Shown in pieces: positions 37,510 to 50,491 of a stretch of 64,000 nt of DNA. The stretch's first letter is position 1. The number at the start of each line of letters is the position of its first letter. Location: contig VWZF01005522.1 of assembly GCA_013396755.1 (NCBI GenBank), positions 124,001 through 188,000 of the forward strand, given 5' to 3'. Under the pieces are notes generated by a model. It was not told the DNA's origin. It ran no database searches and saw only the letters and a list, made by a program, of their open reading frames with translations. The position numbers and the translations under genes are program-made. Source of the DNA: Sclerurus mexicanus (taxonomy: Eukaryota > Chordata > Aves > Passeriformes > Furnariidae).

Positions 37510-39514
37510 CCACTAGTTCCCTTAATGACACAGCTGCAGACAGAGCTGAGAAAAAGCTGACCAGTGGTTTGCATACAGAAAGAATTATGTTTATAAGGAT
37601 GATCTGCTCCAGCTGGCACAAGATTTAGATGGGATGGACATGAGAAGATTCATAGTAATTGGCACAGGAATCAGGGCTTCTGGCCTGAGGCAGAAAACAG
37701 ACAGTGTAACTATACCCAAAGGAGTCCAGAACACAGTTGCTAGCTTTTAGAAAGGAAAATGCAGTGCTGATCCAGTCAATAAAGTTGAAGCATTTAAATT
37801 GCAATTAAATGTTATTTGTCTTAATGAAGTAGTCCTCACAGAGTAAGTGCTGAAATCCACAAGTACAGCTTTTGGGGGAAGATGGAGAAAGGAACATGCA
37901 GTGGTATCTCTAGAGGGAGAAATAAACTACCAAATTTAGGAGTCTACTTAATGAGACTGGGACTTGAATCTGTCTTTAGTGCCAAGCAAATATGCTTTTC
38001 ACAACCATGTAAATTTGAAGTCAAACTTCACAGAAGAGCTTGGGTTTCCATTAAATGTCTGTGAATATATGTAAAATATGAAAAATAAAATGTTCCAGAG
38101 AAAGAAAAAACAATTGAGCTTAATTCTTGTTGAACTGGAGCACAATCATTGGGAACTGTGTGTGACAAAGCAGCAGACCTCAGAGCTAAACTTTCCTACC
38201 AGTGTGGCTGTAATGGCAGTACAGCACAATACAACAGAGAATCTGGCCATGACTTTTAAAAAGTATTAATAAGAAAGTTTATGATAAACATTTTCACCTG
38301 CTTCCTCACCCAAAAAAGATCTTTAACATTCCTATATTAGAGAAAACTATCAGAGATAGTTCTTTCTACAGCATAGCTCACTTTTACTTAAATCAGAAAG
38401 GAAATAACTGTTTTTTGCCAGCTTTCATTTCTATATGACAAATTACTTCCTTTTTTATGTAATATATTAAACCATCTATTGATGTCAGAATGAGAATTTA
38501 ATTTGGACCTCAAATTTTGTTAGACTGCTTTGTAAGTGTATAAAAGAGCACACTGTTATAAGTGGACATTTTTTATATTGTTGCATATTTCCTAATACAA
38601 TTAAATAAGTACTTAAAGGTAACACTGTGGTACAGTAAAGAACTGATGGCTTATTCTGATGATATATTATTTATGAAAGTATTATTTCTATAAAGTAATA
38701 GTTAATAATATTATTTGTATTATCTCTTCATCATTTCCACTGGCTGAGATATGTATTGTAGCAAAACTAAAGGTCAGATTTAATCAGCAGTAAAAATGAA
38801 ATTCTGTGTTATGTATATCCTTGGGTATCTCTAGAATTAGGCTCTCCTGTTATTTATATGAGATTATTTTTGCTGGCACTGTGTATTTCTGTTTTTCACC
38901 AGTCTCAGGGAAGAGCCAATTCCCAGCATGACAACTAAGAGAATGAATACCAAAACATTTTCAGATGGGCAGACTCTATGAACGAGCAAAGATGTGAAAC
39001 ATTACAGCAAAATCCCTTGCGTAATTACAAATTGCTGGAAGCTATTGGAAACCACTGTAATGTGAAAATATAAACTTGTTGATTGCTAATTATTTGGAGA
39101 CATTGTCAAAGTCAACATAGGACAAAAGATACTCAAGAATAGTAAGAGAATACCTCAGAATGTTATAGCTCCAGTTAAGGAAGAAAAATTATACTACAGT
39201 GAAAATATTTTTTCATAGTAATGCAGAACTGGTAAATTAATGTCACAGAGTATTTCTATTTCTCCTAGTCACAAAATATTTCTGTAAAATATTTTTCAAG
39301 AACATTTTTTAGCTCACAGTTCAACAGAGGACTTACGTGTCTACTTAGCTTTAATATGTGATCATCTTAGATGAGATGCCATCCATTTATACAGGAACTC
39401 TCTTATGCTTGGAGGATATATTTTTTCCACCCTGTTCTACTGTTCCCTTTTCATATAAAGGTTTATAATAGTTATAGTATAAATGTCAATTGACCAGAGA
39501 AGTTTGCCATGAAG

Positions 39515-39545
39515 ACTTTTTTTATTATTATTATTGTTTTTTTCT
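39515..39545 (+). repeat. Short T/TTA low-complexity run
   Basis: A T run, then (TTA)n units, then another T run. It is a simple sequence with no further structure. Confidence 0.7.
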
Positions 39546-42520
39546 GTAAAGAAGGGCTTTTTAGTGTATAAATCAAAAGTTCAAGTGTAATACGAGTTCA
39601 GGATCAGTAATAAAATATTTTAATCACAGATAAACTTACTTGATCTATATAACAGTTCTTTACTTATGAGTAATGTCTCTGAGACAGCCTACGCAGCCAG
39701 CATTTACACTGTGAGTCCCAAGAAGGCTTCCCTGCCCCCCCAATTCCTGTATGCACTCAACTACTAACTTAATACACATGAAGACAAGGTGTAGGTTCAC
39801 AACATATTCCCCTCATTTCCTCTGGAGGAAACATGTCCACAAGGACAAAAAGGGAGATGCAGTGTGCAGTAACAAGCTCCCCTTCCCTATCCAGTGGAAG
39901 AACGAGACTGCAGGGTTCACCACTGAGGACACTTTTCTTCCATCAGGGCATGTCAACTGTTCAGCATTCAAAAACTTCCTTCATTATTTCGCTGATGTAG
40001 TAAATGTAGATATCACTGAACATATTTCACAGCATATGATAATCTCTTGACCACAAAAATGAAGTAGTCAAATTTGTGAAAATTAATTTGGGCATTTTTA
40101 AGAACATCATACCATTCCTTGATGAATGAAGCAGAAAAGCATAACTTTAAAAGAAGTGTCAGCAAGAGATTTAGGGTAGTTTTTCAGTTGTCCAAAGAAT
40201 ACATTGTAGTGGTTCATAGCATATCTTATATGGCCAGTGAAGCTCAAAACCATAAAGAAAAGGCTTCAGTGAAAAAAAAGATATTTTTGTTGCTTCAAGA
40301 CATTGTTTACTAACCTTTACAACCAATGTGTTGCTATGTAAAAAACAACAGTATGAAACTGCATATATAGACATCTCAGAAATGCATTATATCATATGTA
40401 GGCATGGTGCTGTGTCTTCTGTTACAGACATTTGCCTGTGGTACTAGAACTGCTTCCCTATGCATGCAGCTCCTAAAATGCCAACATAGTATTTTATATG
40501 CTTGCTCCATACTATACCATTAGTTGTTTCTTATGCATTTTATGTCAAGTAAGCAATTTAAAGTACGTTACCAATAGTGCTCCCTCTGACTCTAACCATA
40601 CCAAATGCATAGTCTATGTAAATTTTCTTCTATAGTCAAGGATCCAGTCAGTTCCAGAACTGTCTTGTCACAGTCATATTTTGAAGAAAAGTATGAAAGT
40701 TAATTTCTTTAAAAAATATTATTTAAAAAGAAAGAAAAAAAAGACTTTTCAGTGTCTGGGATTTGAAAATTTTCTGCATTTAGTGAAAAACTGCCTCTGA
40801 ACTCAATCCATGTCTTTAACATATTGTACCTCAGCAACACAGTCCCAACACTATAATATCTAATATGGGTATTAAGAGACAAGTTTTTCAAGCCTGCACA
40901 GAAATTCTTTCTCTATTAGCACTGGCAGTTTTGAATCTTAATATGTTTAAAGGTTAGAACTGAGCAACCCAGTGCCCACCCCATTGTGGAGGACTCTCCA
41001 GATGGTGCAGTCAGCAAGCTTGTGGCATGAGGTACTGCTGCTTCATTTTTGGTCTGCCCAGAAAACCCCCTCCTTTTACTTAATTTTCTCTACATTACAT
41101 CAAGGGAAATCAATTCCCTTTCAGCCATGCTTGGCAAGCAGTAGGTCCCCTACATCTGTCACCAGTCTTTGCTAGCCACTGAAAGCTGTTCCTTCACATG
41201 GATCTCCAACACTGAGTGTGGCCAAAGGTGTTGAGAAAGGGGACACAGGCAAGACTTAAGAACTGGTTACTTGTAGGTGAGAGGATACATAATGGGAAGA
41301 TATTATGAAGAAGAGGAAACAAACATGGACCTGGGGCTAAAAGTGGAAAATATTTTACTGAGAAATTAGTCCACAAATCCCACTTTTTCAATAGTCAAAA
41401 AAGCACTAATCTATACCTACTCTTGCAAATTGAGTAGAAAAATTTTGTAGGGACGCTTCTGTTAAAAACTTTTCAAAAACATAACTTTGTAACCATCTGC
41501 TCTGACTGCATGCAGTATTATTCCAGAAATGCTTGCCTTGAAACCTTGAGAATGCATTTTTTCCTAATGGAAGAGTGCACTCTGTTACTCTTCTTTTAGG
41601 CTATTTTTAAAATTCTTACAGTATGAGTAAATTTTCTTGTCTTTCACAATAGTCAGAGTCAGCTTCATGGCTGGTGTCTGGTAGGCAAATATGCCTCTGC
41701 TAAAGACACTGGCATTTCATTAACATATACCAGGTTTGAATTTGTCTCAGATTATCAATTCTGACAAGATCCAGACATATATAGAAAGATGCATGCTGAC
41801 TCTCATTTCATTCCAAACTCAACAGCATTTTCTAACAGTAGTAATCCCAGTGATTTTAGAAACTCTTTGAGAATTTACCTATTATTTATCCCCGAAGGAA
41901 CTTGGCTCCTGTGGTTATAAGAATTATCAAAATAACATAAAATCCCAAAATAGATGCATTTGATTAGAGTTCAAATCTGAAATAATTTGGTGTAAATAAA
42001 CAATTTTGTTATAAGGGGAAAAAATGTTTCTGCACAGTTGTTCTAAGTCTTCAACTAATGATTTAATTAATTCAATGTATGTATGTAATACACCTATATA
42101 TGTGTGTGTTGGGTTTGCCTGGCAAGATTTTGGTGGCAGGATTAGCTACAGAGAAGGCTTCTGTGAGAAGCTAACAGAAGCTTCCCAAATTCCGCCATGT
42201 TTGATGCCAACTGGCTCCAAGACCTTCTGTTGCCCAAGGCCAAGCCCATCAGTGGTGGTGGTAGCACCTCTGAGGCAGCAGAAATAAGAAGGGGAAAGAA
42301 GTTACTGCACAGAAACCACTTCAGACAGAGAACAGAGAGTGAGAATATGTGAGCAAAACAACTCTGCAGCAAGGTCAGTGGAGAAGGAAGGGGAGGAGGT
42401 GCTGCAGGTGCCAGAGCAGAGATTCCCCATCAGATGGTGAAGACCATGCTATGGCAGGCTGTCCCTGTGGAGGTACATGGTGCAGCAGATATCCACCTGC
42501 AGCCCCTGAAGGACTCCACA

Positions 42521-42840
42521 CTGGAGCAGGTAAATGCCCAAAAGAGCCTGTGTCCCCATAGGAAACCTACACTGGAACAGGCTCCTGGCAGGACCTGTGG
42601 TGCTGTGAAGAGAGGAGCCCACACTGGAGCAAGTTTACTGGCAGGATTTGTGACCCCAGGTAGGACCCATGCTGGAGCAGCCTGTTCCTGAAGAAATGTA
42701 CCCTGTGAAAAGGGACCCATGCTGGAGCAGCTTATAAAGAGCTGCAGCCAGAGGGAAGGACTCATGTTGTAGGTATTCATGAAGGACTGTCTCCCATGGG
42801 AGAGTACCCTGTGGAAGGGACCCCACGATGGAGCAGGGGA
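42521..42840 (+). repeat. ~50-bp imperfect tandem repeat inside LTR family B
   Basis: The core CTGGAGCAG or a one-base variant recurs at 42521, 42572, 42624, 42672 and 42722. A strongly degraded unit lies near 42771 and a final GATGGAGCAGG at 42827. Spacings are 51, 52, 48 and 50 bp for the clear copies. Each unit also carries a GGACCC/GGAC-type phrase just before the core. The array is internal to the LTR and likely part of its family structure. Confidence 0.75.
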
Positions 42841-43060
42841 AGAATGTCCTCCCAGGGGAGCAATCCTCCCACAGAGGAAAAAGGAGCATCAGAGTGTGAT
42901 GAACTCACTGCAGCCCCCATTCCCCATTCCTCTGCACCTCTTCAGGGGTGGAGATGAGAACTCGGGAATGAAGTTAAGCCTGGGAAAAAGGGAGGGGTGG
43001 GAAGAAGCTATTTTTAAGATTTGCTTTTATTTCTGATTATCCTATGCTGGTTTGATGGGT

Positions 43061-43066
43061 AATAAA
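43061..43066 (+). promoter_or_regulatory. Candidate LTR polyadenylation signal in intron 3
   Basis: A perfect AATAAA within LTR B, in TRPC4 orientation, 1.0 kb before exon 4. U/GU-rich sequence follows (TCTGTTTTGGCTGTG at 43085, then the long T/G tract from 43158). The signal is seen directly; its use is inference. Confidence 0.45.
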
Positions 43067-43147
43067 CTAATTTCCCTAAGTCAAATCTGTTTTGGCTGTG
43101 ATAGTAACTGGCGGTTGATCTCTTCCTGTCCTTATCTTGAACACCTA

Positions 43148-43262
43148 GCCTCTCCTTTTATTTTTTTTTTTCGCTTGTTTGGGGGTTTTTTGGTTGGTTT
43201 GGGTTTTTTTATTGGGTTTGGTTTGTTTTTGTTTTGTTTTGGGGTTTTTGTTTCTGTTTTAT
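43148..43262 (+). repeat. T/G-rich low-complexity tract
   Basis: Runs of T broken by GG, GGG or GGGG (for example TTTGGGGGTTTTTTGG), with almost no A or C on this strand. It replaces the normal 3' end of LTR B and gives spurious F/G/V-rich open frames. Transcribed as part of TRPC4 it would be a G/U-rich intron segment. Confidence 0.85.
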
Positions 43263-44077
43263 GTCTTCTGTGTCAGCTCTAGCATGCTGCTACTCCATGT
43301 CCCCTTTATAAAAGAAAATATTAGGGAACTAGTGATCAAAGAAAAGTATGACATAAAACCTTGAAATATACTTAAAGCTTCTCTGAAAAGCTATCTGAAA
43401 AATATTAAATATGGATTTGGAGTTTTTTTGGTGAAATTCAATTTTAAGGATCACATTTTAAAACATGAAATCCCATCATGGAAAAGAGATCATAAAATAT
43501 CACACAGGATAGGAGTATATACTGACAAGAGTCAGTGAAACACTGGGTAATGCTAGTGCTTAATTCATATTGTGCAAGCATTTTGTAATGTATCTGTAAG
43601 CGTTTTGCCAGTATTAAAGCATGTAAGCCTGAATTTTAGAGAATTAGCAGGGAACATACTGAGAAGAGTTTGTTCATGGCTGTGGAATTCAGTTTCACTG
43701 CTTACAGATTTCAGTTGTTCTGTTCATTTTCATATTGACTTCCACCTCATGTTCTGTGAATTCTCGAGAAATGTTGCTCATTAAATAATGGAAGCACTTG
43801 TTTTGCAGCCTGTTGGGCTCCTTGCTTACTCAACTGATGGAGAAGTCAGGCTTTATTGTGAAAAGTGAATGTTCATGGCTTTGTACTATACTTTTGGCAT
43901 TGAAGGAAGGGCAGGCTGACCCAGCTCTGTCTTACTGGTATTGTCAGCATTAGTGGGCTCGCACAGGCTGTGGATTTTTTTCTTTTTTTTTTAATCTCTG
44001 TCTACAAGTTACTTAACATGCAAAGAACTTTACAGAGGTAAGAAGAAATTAACTGTCTTCCTTTCTTCTTTCTGTAG

Positions 44078-44414
44078 TTTGTTGCTCAGCCCAACTGCCA
44101 GCAGCTGCTCGCGTCCCGCTGGTATGATGAGTTCCCTGGATGGCGGAGGCGACACTGGGCTGTGAAGATGTTGACATGTGTTGTGATTGGACTCCTTTTC
44201 CCAGTCTTCTCCATGTGCTACCTGATAGCTCCCAAAAGCCCATTAGGGCTGTTCATCAGAAAGCCATTTATCAAATTTATCTGCCATACTGCGTCCTACT
44301 TGACTTTTCTGTTCCTGCTGTTGCTTGCCTCTCAGCACATCGACAGGTCAGACCTGAGCATGCAGGGACCACCACCAACCATCGTCGAGTGGATGATATT
44401 ACCGTGGGTCCTGG
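44078..44414 (+). CDS. TRPC4: TRPC4 internal coding exon (exon 4): pre-S1 region and first transmembrane helix
   Basis: The exon starts after TTTCTTCTTTCTGTAG with FVAQPNCQQLLASRWYDEF and ends in CTG G|GTAAAT, so it has 112 codons plus one base (phase 0 in, phase 1 out). It carries two hydrophobic segments. The first (VVIGLLFPVFSMCYLIA) matches the membrane-embedded pre-S1 elbow of TRPC channels; the second (TASYLTFLFLLLLAS) is S1. The basic GLFIRKPFIKF segment lies between them, and RSDLSMQGPPPTIVEWM is the extracellular S1-S2 region. The patterns ASRWYDEFPGW, APKSPLGLFIRK and HIDRSDL are TRPC4-type; TRPC5 has different residues there. Compared with the mammalian protein as I remember it, there are conservative changes in the elbow and an S-M pair in place of N-R before QGPPP. 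Intron 3 upstream is 26.2 kb and carries a sense LTR about 1 kb before the acceptor. Confidence 0.97.
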
Positions 44415-45706
44415 GTAAATGTATTACTAAAGAAAATACAGTGAAAAGTGTTTTGACCCCTGCAGGTTTGCCAAGCATTCCTGAGGCAGGATACAGTAGG
44501 GTTCTGTCATGAATTATTGACCTACCAAGGCAGGCAAACGGTCCATCTCCTCCAATACTTAGCCTGTGTAGTTGACAACACAGGCAAACAGCAGAGTTTA
44601 AAATCCAGTTTCACCATCTGATATATTACAGTGAGAGAAAAATAAAAGATATCACTTTCTGTGATTAAGTAGTGCCCTGAAACATATATATTGATATTCT
44701 TTTTAATACCTATTTTCTCCAGGCCAGAAATTGTTCTGATTCTTGTAAATGTCATATTTTATTTTTTTTAATTTGTCCACTTTTAAAAAGGATTCATTTG
44801 CCACAGTAATTATTTTTCATGTATTGGAATGAGGCGTAATGTAATTTCTGAAGTGTTATTACTAACCTTAGTTACCTACAGTACACTTCTTTCTAATATG
44901 ACAGACCCATCTATTGCAAATAGTGATGACCAGCATTTTCAAGTGAGTATTTCCATTAAAATATGTATGCAGAATATTTTTTCTCTGCAAGAACAGTGAT
45001 AAGAACTTGTCACTCAACTTGAAAGAAAATATTCTACATCAGAAAGAAATAAAAACATTCCCTAACATATATAAAGTGGAAGAAAATATTGCAACTTGTC
45101 CCGATAGTTTAAAATAAAAATTTGGGTCTGAGATTATTGAAAGCCTATTTTGTGTAGGCCATATCATCCTTAAATGTCTTCCTGTGTGATTCTTCCTTCT
45201 TGTCTTCCTGTAATTTTAGGATTGGGCCCTCCCTACCTTTGCCTGTCTGCCCTGCTAGATGGTAATCTCTCTCAGTGTGTTGTGGTCTCTTCCCTGTTTC
45301 TTATTTTAGGAATTAATACCAGTTTGACCAGGTCAGGATAAATATGCTTGTCTTGTCTCAAACGAAATTATAGAAAGAGGGATTTAGTAGACTTAACTGC
45401 AAGAATTTAAGTTTCATATATTCATTAAATTTGTCATCACATAGACAGGTTCATGCACAAAATTTTCTGAAATTTTGGTGGGATTGTGATACTGTTACCT
45501 CTCACAGATCTTCCCATTAAGATACTGTGTCTCTTCACTCTTTTCCAAACACCTGAGTACCTTTAGAGCAATGAAACTGACAAGTGTTTTGGTATCATTG
45601 ATTCTATATAATTTACAGTGCAGTGTTGAATTTATACACTAATTGGCATTGCATTGCCTGAAATTCCAGAGAACAATAATTCAGTGGCTTTTCTTCTACC
45701 TTGGTA

Positions 45707-45750
45707 GAGCACTCTGGGAAAGAACTGGGAGCACTCTGGGAAGGAAGAGA
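45707..45750 (+). repeat. 22-bp near-perfect tandem duplication
   Basis: GAGCACTCTGGGAAAGAACT at 45707 recurs as GAGCACTCTGGGAAGGAAGA at 45729. It is a short intronic duplication with no other sign of function. Confidence 0.75.
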
Positions 45751-46089
45751 CTCAGGAGGCAGGTCTACATCTGTCTTTCACTTAGGAGAACAATTATGCA
45801 TTACTGACAACCCTGTGTACACTTACTTGTCGTGAGTCTGTCAGAAGGACCTGCCTTCCACAAGTGAACTGCTTTCTGAGATTTCCCCCATGATAGCACA
45901 GCAGTCCTCACCACCAGCCTTCGCTGTAAGGTGTGTTGTCCTTTGCTGGGTAAATATTTCTACTACATTAAAAACCCCTGATATCTAGTATTATTGCAAA
46001 GGAATTATTCAATCTGTCAGGATACCTAGACTAACATTTCTTATAGACAAGTCAGACTAACTTCAGTAGGTGAGTTTAACATTGAAATA

Positions 46090-46932
46090 TGTGCTGGTTT
46101 AAAAGTAAACTGACGGGAGAAATGAACCTGACTCAACAGAGATTGCAATTCAGAGTTACAATTTACTAAAAAGATTACAGTGAATACAGTGATACAGAGA
46201 AAAAAAATTAGTTTTGACCCACAAAACCCAGACGTATTACACAGCACCCTGGGGCACAAACAGAATGGAATTCATTGGCCCTTATGCTGAGCACCACGTG
46301 GCCCCCTTGAGTGCAAAGTAAAAGGAAAGGAAAACATGTTGGTGAGGATGTCGCAGCCTTGTCAAGACTGGCAGTGGCAGTCCTGTTGAAGTTCCGGTCC
46401 TCCTCTGGATCTGACAAGTGGTACCAGAAGTCCCAAACCCCAAGATTATATATGCTTAGGCTCAGATGGAAATGCCCAGTACCTCCCCTAGGGTGGGGAG
46501 TTTCACAATGGGTCATTTAACTCTGTGAGTCATGGGATATTTTTGGAATCTTTGATGGTCTAGGTCATTGTAACTGCCTCTTGTGCCAGTCCCTAATGGC
46601 CCATTAGCAGAGATGACCCCTCAGGCTGGGTGTGAAGGTGCTGATGCCTCCCCAGAAGGGAGTTATCACATCTGAGTAATTGGTGTGAAGACAGAAACAT
46701 TCCTGTGCCACACAGGGTTCTTTAACACCCAACTTGTAGTCTGAGGTGTCAGTTGCGCCCTGGGTAGCTGCTGTAAATGATCCATTATTAAGAGTTCATC
46801 AGACATGACACAGAGAGTGTAGAATAGACAGTTTTGGTTACACCCACACAGTGATAAACTGGTCTTACCCATGTAACAAGGACAAATACTAAAAAAAATA
46901 TTCTTCCAGTTAATTTTCCCAGGTTTGTACCA
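46090..46932 (-). mobile_element. Solo LTR of a third avian endogenous-retrovirus family (C), antisense
   Basis: About 843 bp between TGTGCTGGTTTAAAAG and TTTGTACCA. Phrases I recognise as a recurrent bird LTR: ACTCAACAGAGATTGCAATT, CACCCTGGGGCACAAACAGA, GTCCTGTTGAAGTTCCGGTC, AGTGGTACCAGAAGTCCCAA, GCCCAGTACCTCCCCTAGGG, AATGGCCCATTAGCAGAGAT and AAACTGGTCTTACCCATGTA. A TATA element (GATTATATATGC, about 46444) lies in the middle, as expected for a promoter read leftward. No target-site duplication or internal gene was found. Its open frames (46208-46516 and others) are incidental. Confidence 0.78.
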
Positions 46933-47984
46933 TCAGAATTTGAAAATCAATATAAAAATCATTAGCTTGATACATTGCTTCCTTAGAAATAAATGCTACA
47001 TTGATGAGGAGGAGCCAAGACATGGCCAGAGGAGATACTAGTAGCTTTTCTGTCTGGCCTTCCAAAATAGCAGGCGGTCAATACTTTCACAGTATCCTGA
47101 GGCTAAAGGATGATAAGAACAAATGCATAGCTGACACATAGACCTTGCCATGCCACAGTGAATTTTATCATTAATCTGTCTTTTAATACAGCCCAGAATA
47201 AAAGGCACAATTTGAGAAGGGCAAGAACTAGTTTCTGGTAAAGGCAATTCTGACACTTTGGTGATCAGCTCCTCTCCAGGAAACATGCAATGGGACAACG
47301 AAGAACCTCCATTGCCCTCAATCTCTAACAGAGTTGTTTACTTAGGAAGAGGTCTAAGTAACCCAGAATCCCGAAGCACTTGTTTGAAGAAGCCATTAAC
47401 CCTGAGAATTATGACTATCAAGATGAATATAATTTCTAAAAGCAACTTTATAATTTGCAGTATAGACTCATATGACCAGATTACACTAGTACTGCCTGTG
47501 CTGAAAAACCCTTCATCTGCAAGCAGTACTGATCAAGTCAAGGGAACCTCTTGCACCGACAAAATTCATGACCATGAATAAAGATCAATAGTCAGATACC
47601 ATGTGGTTAAATAGCTTGTGGTTAATCTAGGCTGTGATGTTTAGAGAACTGTGCTTTCCAAAATCTTTTGCATTTAAACCGATGTATTTTGGAATCGATG
47701 TAAACCTACTGTTCTCTAGTGTGTCCTAACTAGTGTTTTCCTGTTGTTTCAATTTTGTATTTTCTGTGTTCAGCTTTTAGAATTTGTTTGCTGTAGTGCC
47801 TTAGCCCATCCAAATAACAAGGTCCTAGATTCACCCATAGCAATCTCAGACAATTCATTAGGTACCTAAATTTCCCCTATCACTGAAGGAGACAGACACA
47901 CATCTCCACAGGACTTTTCAGCTCACAGCATGTGATGGATGTGTCTATTTTAGCTTTTTTACTTTCTTTGGGTCTTCTTTTTGC

Positions 47985-48072
47985 TGTTTGGTTTTGGGTT
48001 TGGTTTTTTTTTTTTAGTTGTTGGGGTTTTTGGTTCTGGTTGGTTAGTTGATTGATTTGGGGGGATTTTATT
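47985..48072 (+). repeat. T/G-rich low-complexity tract
   Basis: GTTTGGTTTTGGGTTTGG followed by T10 and further GG/TT alternation up to GGGGGGATTTTATTG. It is not attached to a recognisable LTR. Confidence 0.8.
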
Positions 48073-50491
48073 GTTGTTTCTAAAGGAATGACTCTCAGCC
48101 AAAACCTGCTCTTTTCCTATTCACATAATACAAGCTATAGTCTACTCATCTCTTAATAAACTTAATGTTTTTCTTAAGCTTATATCAATAAGATAAGGTT
48201 AGTTTCCAGGCTGCAATTTAGTCTGTTGTCTCATCTCTTCAAAACACACAGTTATGCAGTATCCTTAAAAAGAGTAAATGAAGCATTCTTCAGTTACACA
48301 AGGGAGATTTAATCTGAGGTACATAGAGATATCTTTGTATTTTCTGGATGTGGACAAAATATTTTGTCATTTGAGTCAAAACTAATGTGGCTCTAGGGTT
48401 ATAGTTCTCTGAAACCGGAAATGTGACAAAGTAAATACTTGTCTCAAAGCAAAGGTTATCCTGGAGCAGCAACTGCATGTCAAAACTATTAACATTCTAA
48501 ACAATAGAATTCTTTGTTTTTTCACTTGATGCAAATAGCTCTGCACATAGTTTGCATTTTAATAGTTATTTCTCTTAAAATGAAGAGAGGAAGAGGAGCT
48601 CTATGTTTCAGGCTTCTCATCAACATGAATTTCAGCATACAAATATTTCGTAGAACTTAAGAGGTTTCAACAATGTCCATTATGATCTGAGCTCTCCAGC
48701 AATCAAATACTAGTTCACATTTGCCTACTACTATGTAGAAGAAGGCTGACTGTGCATAATTACCACATATTAAAAGTGTTACTAGAGCAGGACGCTCACA
48801 GGAAAAACCTGTATTGGCTACATTTCCATGGAGACTATCGACTTTACATTTAAAAGTCTCTTAAGGAAACTTCTGCATTACTTTTGTCTTTCACATGATT
48901 AGATGATTACACAAGTGGTCCTCCAGTATCTGGTGACTATACATGGAACAGTAAGTCAGTATAACAAGATTGTTAGAATTTTAAGAAGTAGTTGTGGAAA
49001 CATATCTCAGTAAGAAGAGTCAGAATCTCTGTCCTTGCATTTAAACAAATAATAAACAAACCTTGGCTTGAAAGGAAAATTAATTTTGTTCTTCTTATTA
49101 GCTGTTGATTGAGATCTCCCAAGCATGCCAGATGCTTCACACTACAGAAACATAGGCCTGTGTGCTATACTTGAGAATCTATTACCACTGAAAAAGGACA
49201 GGAAAATCAAAAATACCGTCTTGGGGGAAAAAAGCAAGAAAGAACAATATTTTCCATTGTCATATTCCCCATCCACTTGCTGAGTATCCCCTGAGCATGA
49301 CAGCAGTAGTGCAAAGGGGAAATCAAATAAGACGCAACTTCATCCTCTGTGTGCCTTAAGTGCAGCTCACACAAGGATCATATTGATTCCTGTAGGCTTG
49401 TCGTACCTTGTTCTTCTGCCTTGAACCATGGCCTTAAACCTAACAGTGACTGTACTAAATGTCCTTGCAGTGAGCATTTGGCTTACCAGAGGATGATACA
49501 AAATTCAGAGGAGAAAGCCATCAACCAGACAAACAATGTTCAGTATTTGTGTTTAAAAAGCTCCCCTACAGTTGTTCAGGGTGGCTGCAACAAAGACAAC
49601 ATTTTTTAGGCAAATTTGTTTTGATGAGTTTGTTGTTCTTTTATGGGAACACTTAAATGTTCATTGTATTTACATTGTTCAGAAGACTGCTTAGAGCAGG
49701 AATGCAGCCTTACTGGATCTCTTGAACAATGCATTGCCCATCCTTTGTGTCAGAATGGTTTTATGCTATTGGAATATGTGAATCTAGAGAGAATGTGGAT
49801 GTTTGGGAACTGTGCAAACTGCAGACCTTTGTGGTTAGCAAACTCCTGGTGGGATGTATGGGAGTGTACATTCTTGTTAGTACTTAGTACAGTATACATC
49901 CAAACCTATGGCACAGAAAGACACTTCAGAATAACTGATCATAGAGGTGCCAAGTACACTCTGCATCATCTTCTAAATTTGGTCAAAAAAGTGTTGTGTG
50001 AAAAATTAAACATAAAAAGTATAAATATAAATATAAATTTACATATTCCATGGAGCAGATATAGAAGATAATATGACCAGCAAGACAAAACAGTACATAA
50101 CTAGTAGTGAGAAATATAGTGCAGAAGGGGAAAAAAACCTCAGACAAAGCAGAAACACAACTTCAAGTTAAGGAAAGATAATCCACATAATGACCACACA
50201 AGGCCATTTAGTCCAAACTATTGCTCAACACAGGCTAACTGCAAAGACAGGTCACATTGTTCAGTCAAAACTTAATTTCCCCAGGGCTGAATATTTCACA
50301 GCCTGTCTCTCACAGTGCATGTGTCTGTCAACTGGTAAACTTTTTTTCCTGGTATTAGTTAGAATATCCCGTGCCACAATATGAAACCATTGCCTCTTGG
50401 TAATGTGCACCTCCAATGTGTACCTCCAGGACAAGTCTGGCTCCAATTATTCATAAACAGCAATTTTATTAGTGGGTGACAACAGCTAAAA

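Larger units (their letters stand above)
42107..43160 (+). mobile_element. LTR of a second avian endogenous-retrovirus family (B), sense, 3' end altered
   Basis: About 1 kb starting TGTTGGGTTTGCCTGGCAAG, in TRPC4 orientation. Diagnostic phrases: GCTTCTGTGAGAAGCTAACA, GGCCAAGCCCATCAGTGGTG, a series of CTGGAGCAG units about 50 bp apart (42521-42840), ATTATCCTATGCTGGTTTGA, an AATAAA at 43061 and TCTGTTTTGGCTGTGATAG with TTGATCTCTTCCTGTCCTTA. The usual last ~100 bp (ending in CATCCAGCC-type sequence) are missing and replaced by a T/G-rich tract. No gag, pol or env sequence flanks it. The short open frames at 42349-42889 are products of the repeat units and not genes. Confidence 0.8.
17865..44077 (+). 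other. TRPC4: TRPC4 intron 3 (complete, 26.2 kb)
   Basis: Runs from GTGAGT to TCTGTAG. If read through, a stop follows seven codons after exon 3 (TAA at 17886), so intron retention would truncate the channel in its N-terminal domain. Repeats sit at 23478-24665, 28307-31362, 35625-36125, 36928-37509 and 42107-43262, with an unidentified 102-bp duplicated pair at 18971 and 19810. I recognise nothing in 19912-23477, 24666-28306, 31363-35624, 37510-42106 or 43263-44077 beyond AT-rich unique sequence and short A/T runs. Confidence 0.9.

Noticed and set aside
42349..42889. Several overlapping 70-116 codon frames on both strands
   Set aside because: They follow the ~50-bp repeat units of LTR B and are not retroviral or host genes.
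49643..50071. 142-codon open frame on +, rich in Cys and Trp
   Set aside because: Longest non-exonic frame on the + strand, but it resembles no family I know, has no splice or promoter context and ends in AT-rich Asn/Ile codons. One frame of this size is expected by chance in 64 kb.
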